DNA of 45,988 nt from Gammaproteobacteria bacterium (GTDB lineage Bacteria > Pseudomonadota > Gammaproteobacteria > Pseudomonadales > Porticoccaceae): NCBI GenBank assembly GCA_003645535.1, contig QNFP01000004.1:1-45988 (forward strand), read 5' to 3'. The notes under the pieces were generated by a model. That model was given only the letters and a program-made list of their open reading frames with translations. It had not been told where the DNA came from and did no database searches. The position numbers were made by a program, and so were the translations under genes. Positions 19,027 to 28,876 of the stretch are shown piece by piece. The number at the start of each line of letters is the position of its first letter. Within the stretch, counting starts at the first letter, position 1.

Positions 19027-19073
19027 TTAGCCATAACTGATTACTGATTACTGATTACTGATTACTGATTACT
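19018..19073 (+). repeat. 7-nt (CTGATTA)n tandem repeat starting at the oppDF stop codon
   Basis: CATAACTGATTAGCCATAACTGATTACTGATTACTGATTACTGATTACTGATTACTTAAG; TGA stop is 19024-19026. Confidence 0.92.
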
Positions 19074-19438
19074 TAAGAAACCTCCGACCAAGCCCCTCTT
19101 CAGATAAAATAATCATCCGCATCTACAATCAACCGATAGTGAACCGCCCCGATAAAACAATAAAACTTCGCAAGCTTCGCCTGTCGGAATAAAAAATCGT
19201 GACGAAATGAGACGCTTTTTTTGAATGAATTAGCGCAGGTCGCTCCCTGACACTGGCAACGCCTGTTGAAGCTTATCGAACCTCATTACCCGCAGTGGGG
19301 CAATACTCGTCCTCTTTGCCCATGGAAGTGATGTCACGCATCATTAGCTTCCTTATTAAATGATTTTCTGTATTATCCCAGATGTGAGCAAATAATCAGA
19401 CCTCCCCTAATACGCACTCACAGGGAACCAAAAAAAGA

Positions 19439-21751
19439 ATGATAGTCGATCGCTTTACCGATTGGGTTCTCAAATTTCGCCTGCTAATACTCTTCATGAC
19501 GCTGGTTATCGTGGTGGCCAGTTCGCTCGGCCTGGCAAAAATACACGTCACCTCCGACTACCGTATTATGTTCAGTGAAGATTTCCCCCAATTGTTAGCC
19601 TTCGACAAAATGCAGGAAACCTTCGGTCAGCGAGACAATATCATGATTGTTCTAGCTCCTGACGATGGCAATATATTTACCGGTAAAACCCTGGACGCAA
19701 TAGAAAAAATAACCCGTGCTGCGTGGAAAACGCCTTTTTCCAGGCGTGTTGATTCACTGACCAACTTCCAAGATACCTACCCCGATGGTGACGATCTGAT
19801 CGTCCGTCCACTGGCCAAAGACACTCTCGAGTTCGACGCCACACAACTCGAAGAAGTCCGTCGTATCGCTCTCAATGAGCCACTTCTGGTTAATCGTATT
19901 GTCTCCAAAAAGGGGCACGTCACGGCAGTCAATATCACCATGAATTTTCCCCTCGGGGATATATCGGGGCACGGTGCAGCAGTCGGTTATGTGCGGGAAA
20001 TGATGGCCGAGCTGGAAACTAATTCGCCCTGGATAAAAACATACCTGACCGGCGAAATCATGATGGGACAATCGATCCAGGAGGCCAGTGAACATGACGT
20101 AGCCACCCTGTTTCCCATCATGTTTATGCTGATTTTACTGGTCACTTATTTGTTTCTTCGTTCATTGTGGGCAATCACTTCCGTAACCCTGGTGATCATC
20201 CTTTCAACACTTGCTGCGCTGGGATCATCTGGCCATCTTGGCATTGAACACTCCTTTCTCACGGGCTCATCGGCAGTAGTAATTCTGACCCTTGCAGTGG
20301 CAGACAGCGTCCACTTTCTGGTCACCATGTTTCAGGAACTTAGACAGGGTACGGAAAAACGTCAGGCCATTATCGAGTCTATGCGCATTAACCTTGAACC
20401 CATTTTTTTGACCAGCATTACTACTGGCATCGGTTTCCTCACCCTCAATTTCAGCGAATCACCACCGTTTAGGGCCATGGGTAATATTGTCGCATTGGGC
20501 GTTGGTTTCGCCTTCATCTTCTCCATTATTAGTTTACCCGCCTTATTGAGTTACCTGCCGATAAAGCCCGGAAAAGCTAACGACATGGGCGGCCGTCTTA
20601 TGGATAGAATTGCTGGTTTCGCTATAAAACGACGTACCGAACTAGGCACCGCATTTGTGTTAATTTTTATTTTTACTGTCCATGGATTAAGCCTTAATCA
20701 GTTCAATGACGTATTCACCAAATTATTTGGCGAGCAACTGACATTTCGGCAAGACACTGACTTTGTCGAAGAAAACCTTACCGGCGTCATGCTAGTTCAT
20801 CACATTGTCGATTCCAGAGAAGCTGACGGTATTTTTGAGCCAGACTATCTCGCCGATCTCGACCGCCTGGTGCATTGGTATGAAGCTCAACCCGGCGTCA
20901 TGCACGTGGAATCCTATAGCGATATTATCCGCCGTTTAAATCGCACCATTCATGCGGGTCAACAGCTCTATTACAGAACCCCCGATGATCCTAATCTTGC
21001 TGCGCAGTATCATCTGCTCTATGAGTTATCCCTTCCCTATGGCCTGGACGTGAATCATCTGGTAGATATCAACCGCCAAACCTCTCGAATCACGGTTACC
21101 ATGGCCGGTGTTGAATCAAATACGATTGTTGCTGCGGACCTTAACGCTCGCGCTTTTGCCACTGAAAATCTGCCTGCGCTGATGTTAGGAGAGGGCGTCG
21201 GACCCTCGGTGATGATGGGACATATGGGCAAGGCCAATGGTGAATCAATGATCTCGGGGGCAATCCTCGCCGTATCTTCCATCTCGATTGTCATCATGCT
21301 GGTCTTGCGTAATATCAAACTGGGCTTGCTATCCATTCTGCCCAATATCGCTCCAGGGATTATTGGCTTTGGCCTCTGGGGCATGTTTAGCGGCCGCCTG
21401 ACTTTTGCCGCCGTGCCCGCGCTGGTGATCGCTTTTGGTATCGTTGTGGACAACACCGTGCATTTTTTAAGTAAATACCTACGTGCGCGAAGGCTGAACA
21501 ACGATTCGGTAAATGAAGCTATACACTACAGTTATCATCGTGTGGGCACCGCCCTTGGGGTCAACTCCAGCATTCTGATCAGTGGCTTCCTGGTGCTGCT
21601 ATTTTCATCGGTTAGCATCAATCAGTTTATTGGCTTGATGACTGCTTTATCGCTAAGTATCTCCCTGGCCATCACTTACTTCATCCTGCCGACCATATTG
21701 ATGATAATTGATACCGACTCGGTGAAAAGCCAGCAAGACAATTCGGCATAA
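19439..21751 (+). CDS. MMPL/RND superfamily exporter
   Basis: 770 aa, two repeated halves of multi-TM RND topology (MIVDRFTDWVLKFRLLILFMTLVIVVASSLGLAKIHVTSDYRIMFSEDFPQL...). Confidence 0.9.
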   Translation: MIVDRFTDWVLKFRLLILFMTLVIVVASSLGLAKIHVTSDYRIMFSEDFPQLLAFDKMQETFGQRDNIMIVLAPDDGNIFTGKTLDAIEKITRAAWKTPFSRRVDSLTNFQDTYPDGDDLIVRPLAKDTLEFDATQLEEVRRIALNEPLLVNRIVSKKGHVTAVNITMNFPLGDISGHGAAVGYVREMMAELETNSPWIKTYLTGEIMMGQSIQEASEHDVATLFPIMFMLILLVTYLFLRSLWAITSVTLVIILSTLAALGSSGHLGIEHSFLTGSSAVVILTLAVADSVHFLVTMFQELRQGTEKRQAIIESMRINLEPIFLTSITTGIGFLTLNFSESPPFRAMGNIVALGVGFAFIFSIISLPALLSYLPIKPGKANDMGGRLMDRIAGFAIKRRTELGTAFVLIFIFTVHGLSLNQFNDVFTKLFGEQLTFRQDTDFVEENLTGVMLVHHIVDSREADGIFEPDYLADLDRLVHWYEAQPGVMHVESYSDIIRRLNRTIHAGQQLYYRTPDDPNLAAQYHLLYELSLPYGLDVNHLVDINRQTSRITVTMAGVESNTIVAADLNARAFATENLPALMLGEGVGPSVMMGHMGKANGESMISGAILAVSSISIVIMLVLRNIKLGLLSILPNIAPGIIGFGLWGMFSGRLTFAAVPALVIAFGIVVDNTVHFLSKYLRARRLNNDSVNEAIHYSYHRVGTALGVNSSILISGFLVLLFSSVSINQFIGLMTALSLSISLAITYFILPTILMIIDTDSVKSQQDNSA

Positions 21752-21816
21752 ACCTCGTTTGGAAATGATATTCGTTTTGAATATATTGATTTAGTAATAT
21801 AAATGGAGAAAAACCA

Positions 21817-22632
21817 GTGCGAAAATTTAACCTAACTGCGCTGCATTACTTGATTGGTAGTGGCTTGCTGCTGTTTTCACTATTGGTTCAGAGCGAGCCC
21901 GCCCTGTTACAGGACAATGAGCAGAAAGGCAGGGCCATTTTCGAGGAGATAGACCGACGGGACCTGGGCTTCAATGATTTTTCTTCGCGACAGGAAATGG
22001 TGCTGCGTAATAAGTCCGGGCAGGAGAGTCGACGCATCATGGATAACACTGTGCTCGAGGGCGACACCGACGGTGACAAAACTTTAATCGTTTTTAGAGA
22101 ACCAAAACGCATACGTGGCACCGCACTCCTTACCCATGCCCATAGCCAACGTGATGATGACCAGTGGCTATATTTGCCCGCATTGGGTCGAATAAAACGC
22201 ATTAGCGGCGCCTCCAAAGCCGGCTCTTTTGTGGGTAGTGAATTTTCCTACGAAGACCTCGCACCCCAGGAAGTAGAAGATTACACCTATGAATACATCG
22301 AGGACGAAATATATGCTGAGCTGGATTGTTTTAAGGTGGTTCGCATACCCAAAGATGAAGACTCCGGTTATACCCGCCAAATCGTCTGGATTGATAAAAA
22401 AGAGTATCGCATCCAGCAGATAGAATTTTATGATCGCAAGCATACCTTAATAAAAAAACTCACGGTAAGCGGGTATCAGAAATACCTGGATCAATATTGG
22501 CGTCCCGGCCGTCTTACTATGATCAATCAGCAAGATGGTAAATCCACCGACATGATTGCGACCAATTATATATTTCGCCAGGGTCTGACCGGCGCGGATT
22601 TTAGCGAGAACAGTCTACGCCGAGTGCGTTAA
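21817..22632 (+). CDS. Outer membrane lipoprotein-sorting-like (LolA-fold) protein, GTG start
   Basis: GRAIFEEIDRRDLGFNDFSSRQEMVLRNKSGQESRRIM...LIVFREPKRIRGTALLTH...WLYLPALGRIKRISGASKAGSFVGSEFSYEDL. Confidence 0.85.
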   Translation: MRKFNLTALHYLIGSGLLLFSLLVQSEPALLQDNEQKGRAIFEEIDRRDLGFNDFSSRQEMVLRNKSGQESRRIMDNTVLEGDTDGDKTLIVFREPKRIRGTALLTHAHSQRDDDQWLYLPALGRIKRISGASKAGSFVGSEFSYEDLAPQEVEDYTYEYIEDEIYAELDCFKVVRIPKDEDSGYTRQIVWIDKKEYRIQQIEFYDRKHTLIKKLTVSGYQKYLDQYWRPGRLTMINQQDGKSTDMIATNYIFRQGLTGADFSENSLRRVR

Positions 22633-22634
22633 TA

Positions 22635-23870
22635 GTGCGCATTTTTGGCCATACTTTAGTCCTTATACTGCTGACACTATTTTTCCCCTTCGCTAGTTGG
22701 TGCTGGGAATTCGAAGGGGAATTATCTGGCCAGACCCGCTACTTTCCATACTCCCCCGCTTATCCGGGTCAAAAGTCCCAAAACCAGTCCATCGCTATCG
22801 AACTCAGTGCGTACCATGAATTTACCAACTCGGTGAGCCTGGAGTTCATTCCCTTTTATCGCTACGATTTTCAGGACGACGAACGCAGTCACGGCGATAT
22901 TCGCAAGGCTTACGCCCTGTGGGCAACACCGCGATTAGAAATAGGCCTGGGAATTAATAAAGTGTTCTGGGGTGTTACCGAAGCCATACATCTTGTCGAT
23001 ATCATTAACCAAACCGATCTGGTTGAGGCCCCGGACCAGGAAGAAAAACTCGGTCAAGCAATGCTAAGTCTGTCCTTTCCACTGAGCACCGGGCTACTGG
23101 ATATTTACGTCATGCCCTACTTCCGTGAACGAACCTTCCCTGGTGAAGAGGGGCGCTTGCGCAGTTCACCGCGGTTTGACACCAACAACCCGATTTATGA
23201 ACATCAGGATAAAGATCACCATGTGGACTGGGCCGTGCGTCTCAAACAAAACTTCGCACAGGGGGAGCTGGCGTTATCCTATTTTGAAGGTACCGGCCGC
23301 GACCCAGGTCTCATCACGCCGGTGATGAGTTCCGAGCAGCTACTAATACCCTATTACCCGCAGATCAAACAGGTCGGCCTTGAGGCCCAATATATTAAAG
23401 ATGAATGGTTGTGGAAACTGGAAACAATTTATCGCAAGGGCCAGCCAAACCTACACTTTGAAGTGGAAGATTACTACGCTACGACCGGCGGCTTCGAATA
23501 TAACATCTACAGCATTTTCGCCACTACTCAGGATCTCGGCATTATCGTGGAAGGGATCTACGATCAACGGAGCGATACCGCCCTCACCTTTAACGAAGAA
23601 GATGTCGTTCTGGGCGCACGTTGGTCCCTGAATAATTTAAATAGCACAGAACTACTGGCACTGTGGATACAGGATATCGATACGTCCGCCCACAACTTCA
23701 TACTAGAACTTTCGACGGAATTCGGCAATTCAATCGCAGTAACTGTTGAGGCATGGATATTCTCGGAGCATTCTCGGCCTGACTCTTCGAGTGACATTGG
23801 GGCTGACAACCTCGGCTATCTCATACGACGCGACGACTACCTACAAATTGAAATCGGATATTATTTTTAG
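22635..23870 (+). CDS. Predicted outer-membrane beta-barrel protein of the MMPL cluster
   Basis: Signal-like N-terminus, alternating amphipathic strands, C-terminal IEIGYYF with terminal Phe; starts 3 nt after the LolA-like stop. Confidence 0.7.
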   Translation: MRIFGHTLVLILLTLFFPFASWCWEFEGELSGQTRYFPYSPAYPGQKSQNQSIAIELSAYHEFTNSVSLEFIPFYRYDFQDDERSHGDIRKAYALWATPRLEIGLGINKVFWGVTEAIHLVDIINQTDLVEAPDQEEKLGQAMLSLSFPLSTGLLDIYVMPYFRERTFPGEEGRLRSSPRFDTNNPIYEHQDKDHHVDWAVRLKQNFAQGELALSYFEGTGRDPGLITPVMSSEQLLIPYYPQIKQVGLEAQYIKDEWLWKLETIYRKGQPNLHFEVEDYYATTGGFEYNIYSIFATTQDLGIIVEGIYDQRSDTALTFNEEDVVLGARWSLNNLNSTELLALWIQDIDTSAHNFILELSTEFGNSIAVTVEAWIFSEHSRPDSSSDIGADNLGYLIRRDDYLQIEIGYYF

Positions 23871-23881
23871 ACACCGAGTCC

Positions 23882-24640
23882 ATGGCACAAACTGACGAGC
23901 CGAACAAAATTCCCGTTGGTGTTAGCAGTTGTCTGCTGGGAGAGCATGTCCGCTATGACGGGGGCCACAGACACGACACTTACATCGCAAAAACTCTGGG
24001 CCGCTATTTTAAGTTCACCTCCTTTTGTCCAGAGGTAAACATCGGTCTCGGCATACCTCGTGAGCCGATAAAGCTGGTCAACGAGGACAGAAAAAAACGC
24101 TGCGTAGGTACCATCAACACCGATCAGGATCATACCGAACCACTTATCCAGTGTGCCGATCAACAAGCGCACTGGCACAAAGACATCTGCGGTTATATCT
24201 TTAAAAAGGGCTCGCCGAGTTGCGGTATAGAAAAAGTCGAGGTCTTCCGTGGCGACCAGGTTACCTACGACGGCACAGGCATTTATGCCGCGCGGTTAAT
24301 GGAGAAATTCCCTCACCTCCCCATTGCCGACGAAGCTCGCCTGGGCAACACACATCAGTCCAGCAATTTTATCCAGCGGGTGTTTATTTATCACCGTTGG
24401 CAAACCCTGCTCGCCAATGAGCTATGTTGGGAAACCCTGACCACCTTCCATAAGCAACACGAACAGATTCTGATCAGTCACAATGAACAGCTAACTGGTC
24501 AATTAAGTCTGTTATTAAAGCAGTCTGGTGAGAGTGACCTAAAACTCTTTCAGGAAGTCTATATCGACAAAATGACAGCTATACTGAAAATCATCCCTCC
24601 CCGCGAAAACAATACTGATACGCTGGCTGCAAAGAATTAG
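23882..24640 (+). CDS. DUF523-DUF1722 protein with apparently shortened DUF1722 part
   Basis: VGVSSCLLGEHVRYDGGHRHD...FCPEVNIGLGIPREPIKLV...GYIFKKGSPSCG (DUF523), then FIQRVFIYHRWQ...FHKQHEQILISHNEQ (DUF1722 start). Confidence 0.85.
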   Translation: MAQTDEPNKIPVGVSSCLLGEHVRYDGGHRHDTYIAKTLGRYFKFTSFCPEVNIGLGIPREPIKLVNEDRKKRCVGTINTDQDHTEPLIQCADQQAHWHKDICGYIFKKGSPSCGIEKVEVFRGDQVTYDGTGIYAARLMEKFPHLPIADEARLGNTHQSSNFIQRVFIYHRWQTLLANELCWETLTTFHKQHEQILISHNEQLTGQLSLLLKQSGESDLKLFQEVYIDKMTAILKIIPPRENNTDTLAAKN

Positions 24641-24723
24641 CGAAAATACAGTGACGAAAATGCGGTCCAATATATTTTGCCAACGCCCTTTATCGATCCT
24701 TTATTTTATATCAAAATAAAATC

Positions 24724-25908
24724 TTACAAATAACTGAGCCACCAGTCGCGCCGCCGTGCTTTGACGCCGGCAAACCAGCGGCAAGCAGGGTAAAAGGCTA
24801 AAACCACGCAAATCCAGAAGCCATACACCAGCGGCAAACTTACACCAAAATCTTGCGGATAGAAAACAAATACCACCGCCGTTTGAGATATGGGGATGCC
24901 CTGAAAAAGCCCCAGTACCAGGGCAATTAAATGAATCACATAGAGATGTGCGACATAAAAGAAAAATGGCACCCGCCCTATGGTGACCAGGGCGTCACCG
25001 AGTGCGCCGGCTCGCCGCTCAAACAAACCCAGCAGCATGATTGCCGGGCCAAGAGTCATTAACAAAAAAAGCAGTGACGGTGGATATTTTGTGGCATTCA
25101 GAAAATCCACTATCGTGGCTTCCGTACTGCCCTGTACCTGCCATAGATTAGCGTCCCCATAAATATTCCAGTAGCGGAGCAGGACAAAAGTAACCGTCAT
25201 GGCCAGGCCGGTTAAGACAAGATTCCGAGGTCGCCTGTGCCGGGAGCCCACAAAATAAGGTCCGATAACGTAGCCCAGAGCCATCACGCCGATCCAGGGA
25301 ATGAGCGGGTAAATAACATAAACAAGCGGCGTACCCCCTATGGTGAGAAGCCCCCTTACGTGTAGCAGTCTCCAAACAATGGAGGCTTGTTCAGATGCGG
25401 GCTGAATTCCGTCAAGTAAATTATGGCCGGCGATCATAGCTATCGCGATAAAAGCGATCAGCGAACGGGGCAGCCAGATCAATCCAGCAAGAGTGATCAT
25501 CGACACCCCCAACACCCAGATCACCTGTAATACCGGGGCGTAGCTGGAACCCAGATTAAAATTCCAGCCAAAACCCACCAGGGTAAGCTCTACAAATACC
25601 AGCCAGATACCGCGTGTCAAAAGAAAACGTGATATATCACCGTTGGTGCGACCACTTGCTCCGTACAGAAAAGCACTGGTGCCGGCCAACAGTACAAACG
25701 TAGGTGCGCATAGATGAGTGATCCAGCGAGTAAAAAATAGCGACGCATCGGCATCGGCCCACTCCATCGGCCGCACTGACGGTGCGCCCAGCATATCGCG
25801 CACATGATCCAGGGCCATGATGACGATCACCAGCCCACGCAACATGTCGATGGATGTTAATCGTTTCCCATTCTTTACAATAACAGGAGCAATAACAGGA
25901 TTGGCCAT
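24724..25908 (-). CDS. DUF1624/heparan-alpha-glucosaminide N-acetyltransferase-like membrane protein
   Basis: KRLTSIDMLRGLVIVIMALDHVRDMLGAPS...FFTRWITHLCAPTFVLLAGTSAFLYGA; many TM segments. Confidence 0.85.
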   Translation of the reverse strand: MANPVIAPVIVKNGKRLTSIDMLRGLVIVIMALDHVRDMLGAPSVRPMEWADADASLFFTRWITHLCAPTFVLLAGTSAFLYGASGRTNGDISRFLLTRGIWLVFVELTLVGFGWNFNLGSSYAPVLQVIWVLGVSMITLAGLIWLPRSLIAFIAIAMIAGHNLLDGIQPASEQASIVWRLLHVRGLLTIGGTPLVYVIYPLIPWIGVMALGYVIGPYFVGSRHRRPRNLVLTGLAMTVTFVLLRYWNIYGDANLWQVQGSTEATIVDFLNATKYPPSLLFLLMTLGPAIMLLGLFERRAGALGDALVTIGRVPFFFYVAHLYVIHLIALVLGLFQGIPISQTAVVFVFYPQDFGVSLPLVYGFWICVVLAFYPACRWFAGVKARRRDWWLSYL

Positions 25909-25980
25909 AACAGCTTCCTTACCTATGGTCGAATATCGTTAGCTCGAATTCAATACAGGGCGAATCCAGCTGAAGTGGTG

Positions 25981-26493
25981 CTATCCAGTCTCTAAGGTAA
26001 CCTCTTTGACGGAAACAAACGTTTCGAGAAACTGGAGAAAGATAAGACCATTACCTACCAGACCCCACATCAGCACCACAGCAACCACAGTAAAAGAAGG
26101 CTGCCACCACAGCTCGCTTACCGTCGCTATCATCAAGACTTCAAGGATTACGTACCCGGCTATCACAATCAAACTAACCCTCGGCAATGCTACGCCAAGC
26201 CTGCGCCGCCGCCTTATATGGAAGGGCATGTATATTGTTAAGTTGGCCAAAAGATAATAGATCGATAATTGCCATGCCATATCCTTATCTGCCACTATTT
26301 TAAGGAGTGCCAACGATACGAAGGCGTTAGCAACATATATCATTCCGCTTTCAACAAAAAAGCGAAACATAACATACTGAAGAGGCGTAAAATGCTCGTG
26401 AAAGGCCTGACGTAAGGTCGCAACAATCGCCGCAAATGCCACAAAGGCTAGCGCCACCTCGGCGTAAAGCCCCAAAAACTCCATATCACTCAT
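25981..26493 (-). CDS. Hypothetical integral membrane protein
   Basis: 170-aa ORF, about five hydrophobic segments. Confidence 0.65.
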   Translation of the reverse strand: MSDMEFLGLYAEVALAFVAFAAIVATLRQAFHEHFTPLQYVMFRFFVESGMIYVANAFVSLALLKIVADKDMAWQLSIYYLLANLTIYMPFHIRRRRRLGVALPRVSLIVIAGYVILEVLMIATVSELWWQPSFTVVAVVLMWGLVGNGLIFLQFLETFVSVKEVTLETG

Positions 26494-26801
26494 CAGATAG
26501 CTCCTCGATTCTTATTTTTGGTATAGAACTCTTTGATTATGCTGTTTTAAACTAATAAATGACATCAATAGATCTGGGGCGATGGAAAAACATAGGTAGT
26601 CCGATCATCTGTGTCACGGGGAAACCCCCAACACATAAGCCACCCTGAAATTCCCGCGTCACAGCGGCTGGCCTGAACTGTGGCAGCAGGCGGCAATCTT
26701 TTGTTTGACCAAACCCATAGCATATTTTTACTGATGTGCTAAATTCAACCGTTCTACATACCGACTGGAACACCGACTGCAACTGACAGACGAGGCGAAT
26801 T

Positions 26802-27851
26802 ATGGCAATCGAAATTTCTCATCCCGACTTACTGTTACGGCAACTTTTTGACCGCGATACTTTTACCTATACCTACCTGCTGGTGGATACGGAAACCCAG
26901 GAAGGCGCTATTATCGATGCGGTAAAAGAGCAATTTGAGCGAGATTTACAGATCATCAAGGAACTGGGTATCGAGCTACTTTATGCCATTGAAACCCATG
27001 CCCATGCTGATCACATCACTTCTGCAGGGATGCTACGGCAGAATACCGGCGCGAAAATCGTCTTTGGGGAAGCCGCTGAAATTAAGGGTATAGACCTCAT
27101 CGTCAAGGATGGTGACAAGCTACCACTGGGCCGCCATTCAATTGAAGTAATATCAACCCCGGGACATACCAGTGGCTGCACCAGCTATTACATCGATGGC
27201 ATAGTTTTTACCGGTGATGCCTTATTAATACGCGGCTGTGGGCGCACCGATTTTCAGCAGGGCGATCCCAAAACCCTTTATGATAATGTCACCGGCAAAC
27301 TATTCACCCTGCCGGACGAAACCCTGGTTTATCCCGCCCATGACTATAAGGGCAGAACCAGTTCAACCATCGGTGAAGAAAAACGCTGGAACCCCCGGCT
27401 TGGTGGCGGACAAACTGCGTTGGAGTTCATCCAGACAATGAACAATCTCAACCTGGATATGCCCAAGAAAATAAATGAAGCCGTTCCAGCTAATGTGGGT
27501 GTTGGTGTTGATTATAATCCCCGCCAATATGTCCATGAAGATTTTTCCATGGACGACCTGCACACTGCCTGGCGGCATCTCGATGACAATGAATTGATCA
27601 TCGATAACCGCACCCCCGAAGAGTATGCTGAAGGCCATGTTCCCGGCAGTGTCAACTTGCCATTTGGCGAAGAGGCTGACCACGCGGATACATTAAAAAA
27701 ATACACAAAAGCCTATATTTATTGTCGCTCTGGTCGCCGCGCACAAACCGCGTTAACCAACCTGTCTCTGGCTGGCGTTGATAACCTGGTTTGCGTCAGC
27801 CACACTGGCATGCCTAACTGGATTGCGGCGGGCTATCCGGTCGAACAATAA
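26802..27851 (+). CDS. Persulfide dioxygenase-like MBL-fold protein fused to a rhodanese domain
   Basis: THAHADH metal site, STPGHTSGCTSYYIDGIVFTGDALLIRGCGRTDFQQGD (ETHE1-like), C-terminal YIYCRSGRRAQTA rhodanese loop. Confidence 0.92.
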   Translation: MAIEISHPDLLLRQLFDRDTFTYTYLLVDTETQEGAIIDAVKEQFERDLQIIKELGIELLYAIETHAHADHITSAGMLRQNTGAKIVFGEAAEIKGIDLIVKDGDKLPLGRHSIEVISTPGHTSGCTSYYIDGIVFTGDALLIRGCGRTDFQQGDPKTLYDNVTGKLFTLPDETLVYPAHDYKGRTSSTIGEEKRWNPRLGGGQTALEFIQTMNNLNLDMPKKINEAVPANVGVGVDYNPRQYVHEDFSMDDLHTAWRHLDDNELIIDNRTPEEYAEGHVPGSVNLPFGEEADHADTLKKYTKAYIYCRSGRRAQTALTNLSLAGVDNLVCVSHTGMPNWIAAGYPVEQ

Positions 27852-27948
27852 AGCAGCGTGGTTAACCCGCTCAACGTTGTGACTCGGCGACCATCGGCGG
27901 TGCATAGCCGATTAGTTTGAACACTGAAACAATAGCCAGTAACTGGAG

Positions 27949-28836
27949 ATGAATATGGTTAAGGGACACATGTCCTGCAGCACACAATTGTTTGATATTG
28001 GTGATATCCAGGTGGTAAAAGTCGTCGATACCCTGGAATCCTTTAGTCCCAAAGTGCTCTATGTGGACAAGGATCGCAACGCCTTCGATCCGCACCTGGA
28101 CTGGCTCCAGCCCCATTTTCTCGATGACGCAAAAGGCATGCTTTTAAGCATACATAGCTTTGTGCTAAAAACCCGCCACCACACAATTCTGGTCGATACT
28201 TGCGTAGGCAACCACAAAACCAATTCCGGCTTTCCCCAGTGGAACAACCGCGAAGGAAATTACCTTGCAGAACTAACGGCGGCAGGCTGTCGGCCAGAAG
28301 ATATAGACTTCGTGTTTTGCACTCATATGCATGTCGACCATACTGGCTGGAATACACAGCTGAAAGATGGCCGTTGGGTGCCCACCTTCCCTAACGCCAA
28401 ATACTTATTCAATAAAAGTGAGTGGGATTGCTGGAAGGATGAGCAGGGCGAACACGATCGTGCCGTTATCGAGCAAAATATTCTACCCATCATTGAGGCG
28501 AATCAGGTTCAATGGGTCGATAATGCCTGGAGCATCGACGATCAGGTATCACTCCTGCCCACCCCAGGCCATACGCCCGGCCATTGCAGCGTAAGCCTCG
28601 GCTCTGCAAACCAGCGCGCCGTTATTACCGGCGATATGATGATCCATCCGGTGCAAATTGCAGAGCCACAATGGCGCCAAAGTGCCGACCAGGACAAAGA
28701 ACTGGCGATCAAAACCCGTAGCGCATTTGTCGATGATCATTGCGACCGCGACATAATGATTCTCGGCACCCATTTCAATACGCCTACCGGAGTTTATATC
28801 GTCACCGAGTCGAGCCAACGTCGGGTTCGCTTTTAA
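27949..28836 (+). CDS. MBL-fold metallo-hydrolase
   Basis: FCTHMHVDHTGWN motif, LLPTPGHTPGHCSVSL, VITGDMMIHPVQ. Confidence 0.88.
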   Translation: MNMVKGHMSCSTQLFDIGDIQVVKVVDTLESFSPKVLYVDKDRNAFDPHLDWLQPHFLDDAKGMLLSIHSFVLKTRHHTILVDTCVGNHKTNSGFPQWNNREGNYLAELTAAGCRPEDIDFVFCTHMHVDHTGWNTQLKDGRWVPTFPNAKYLFNKSEWDCWKDEQGEHDRAVIEQNILPIIEANQVQWVDNAWSIDDQVSLLPTPGHTPGHCSVSLGSANQRAVITGDMMIHPVQIAEPQWRQSADQDKELAIKTRSAFVDDHCDRDIMILGTHFNTPTGVYIVTESSQRRVRF

Positions 28837-28876
28837 CTTTTACTACTGATTTTTTATTACCAGAGGAGCACCCACA

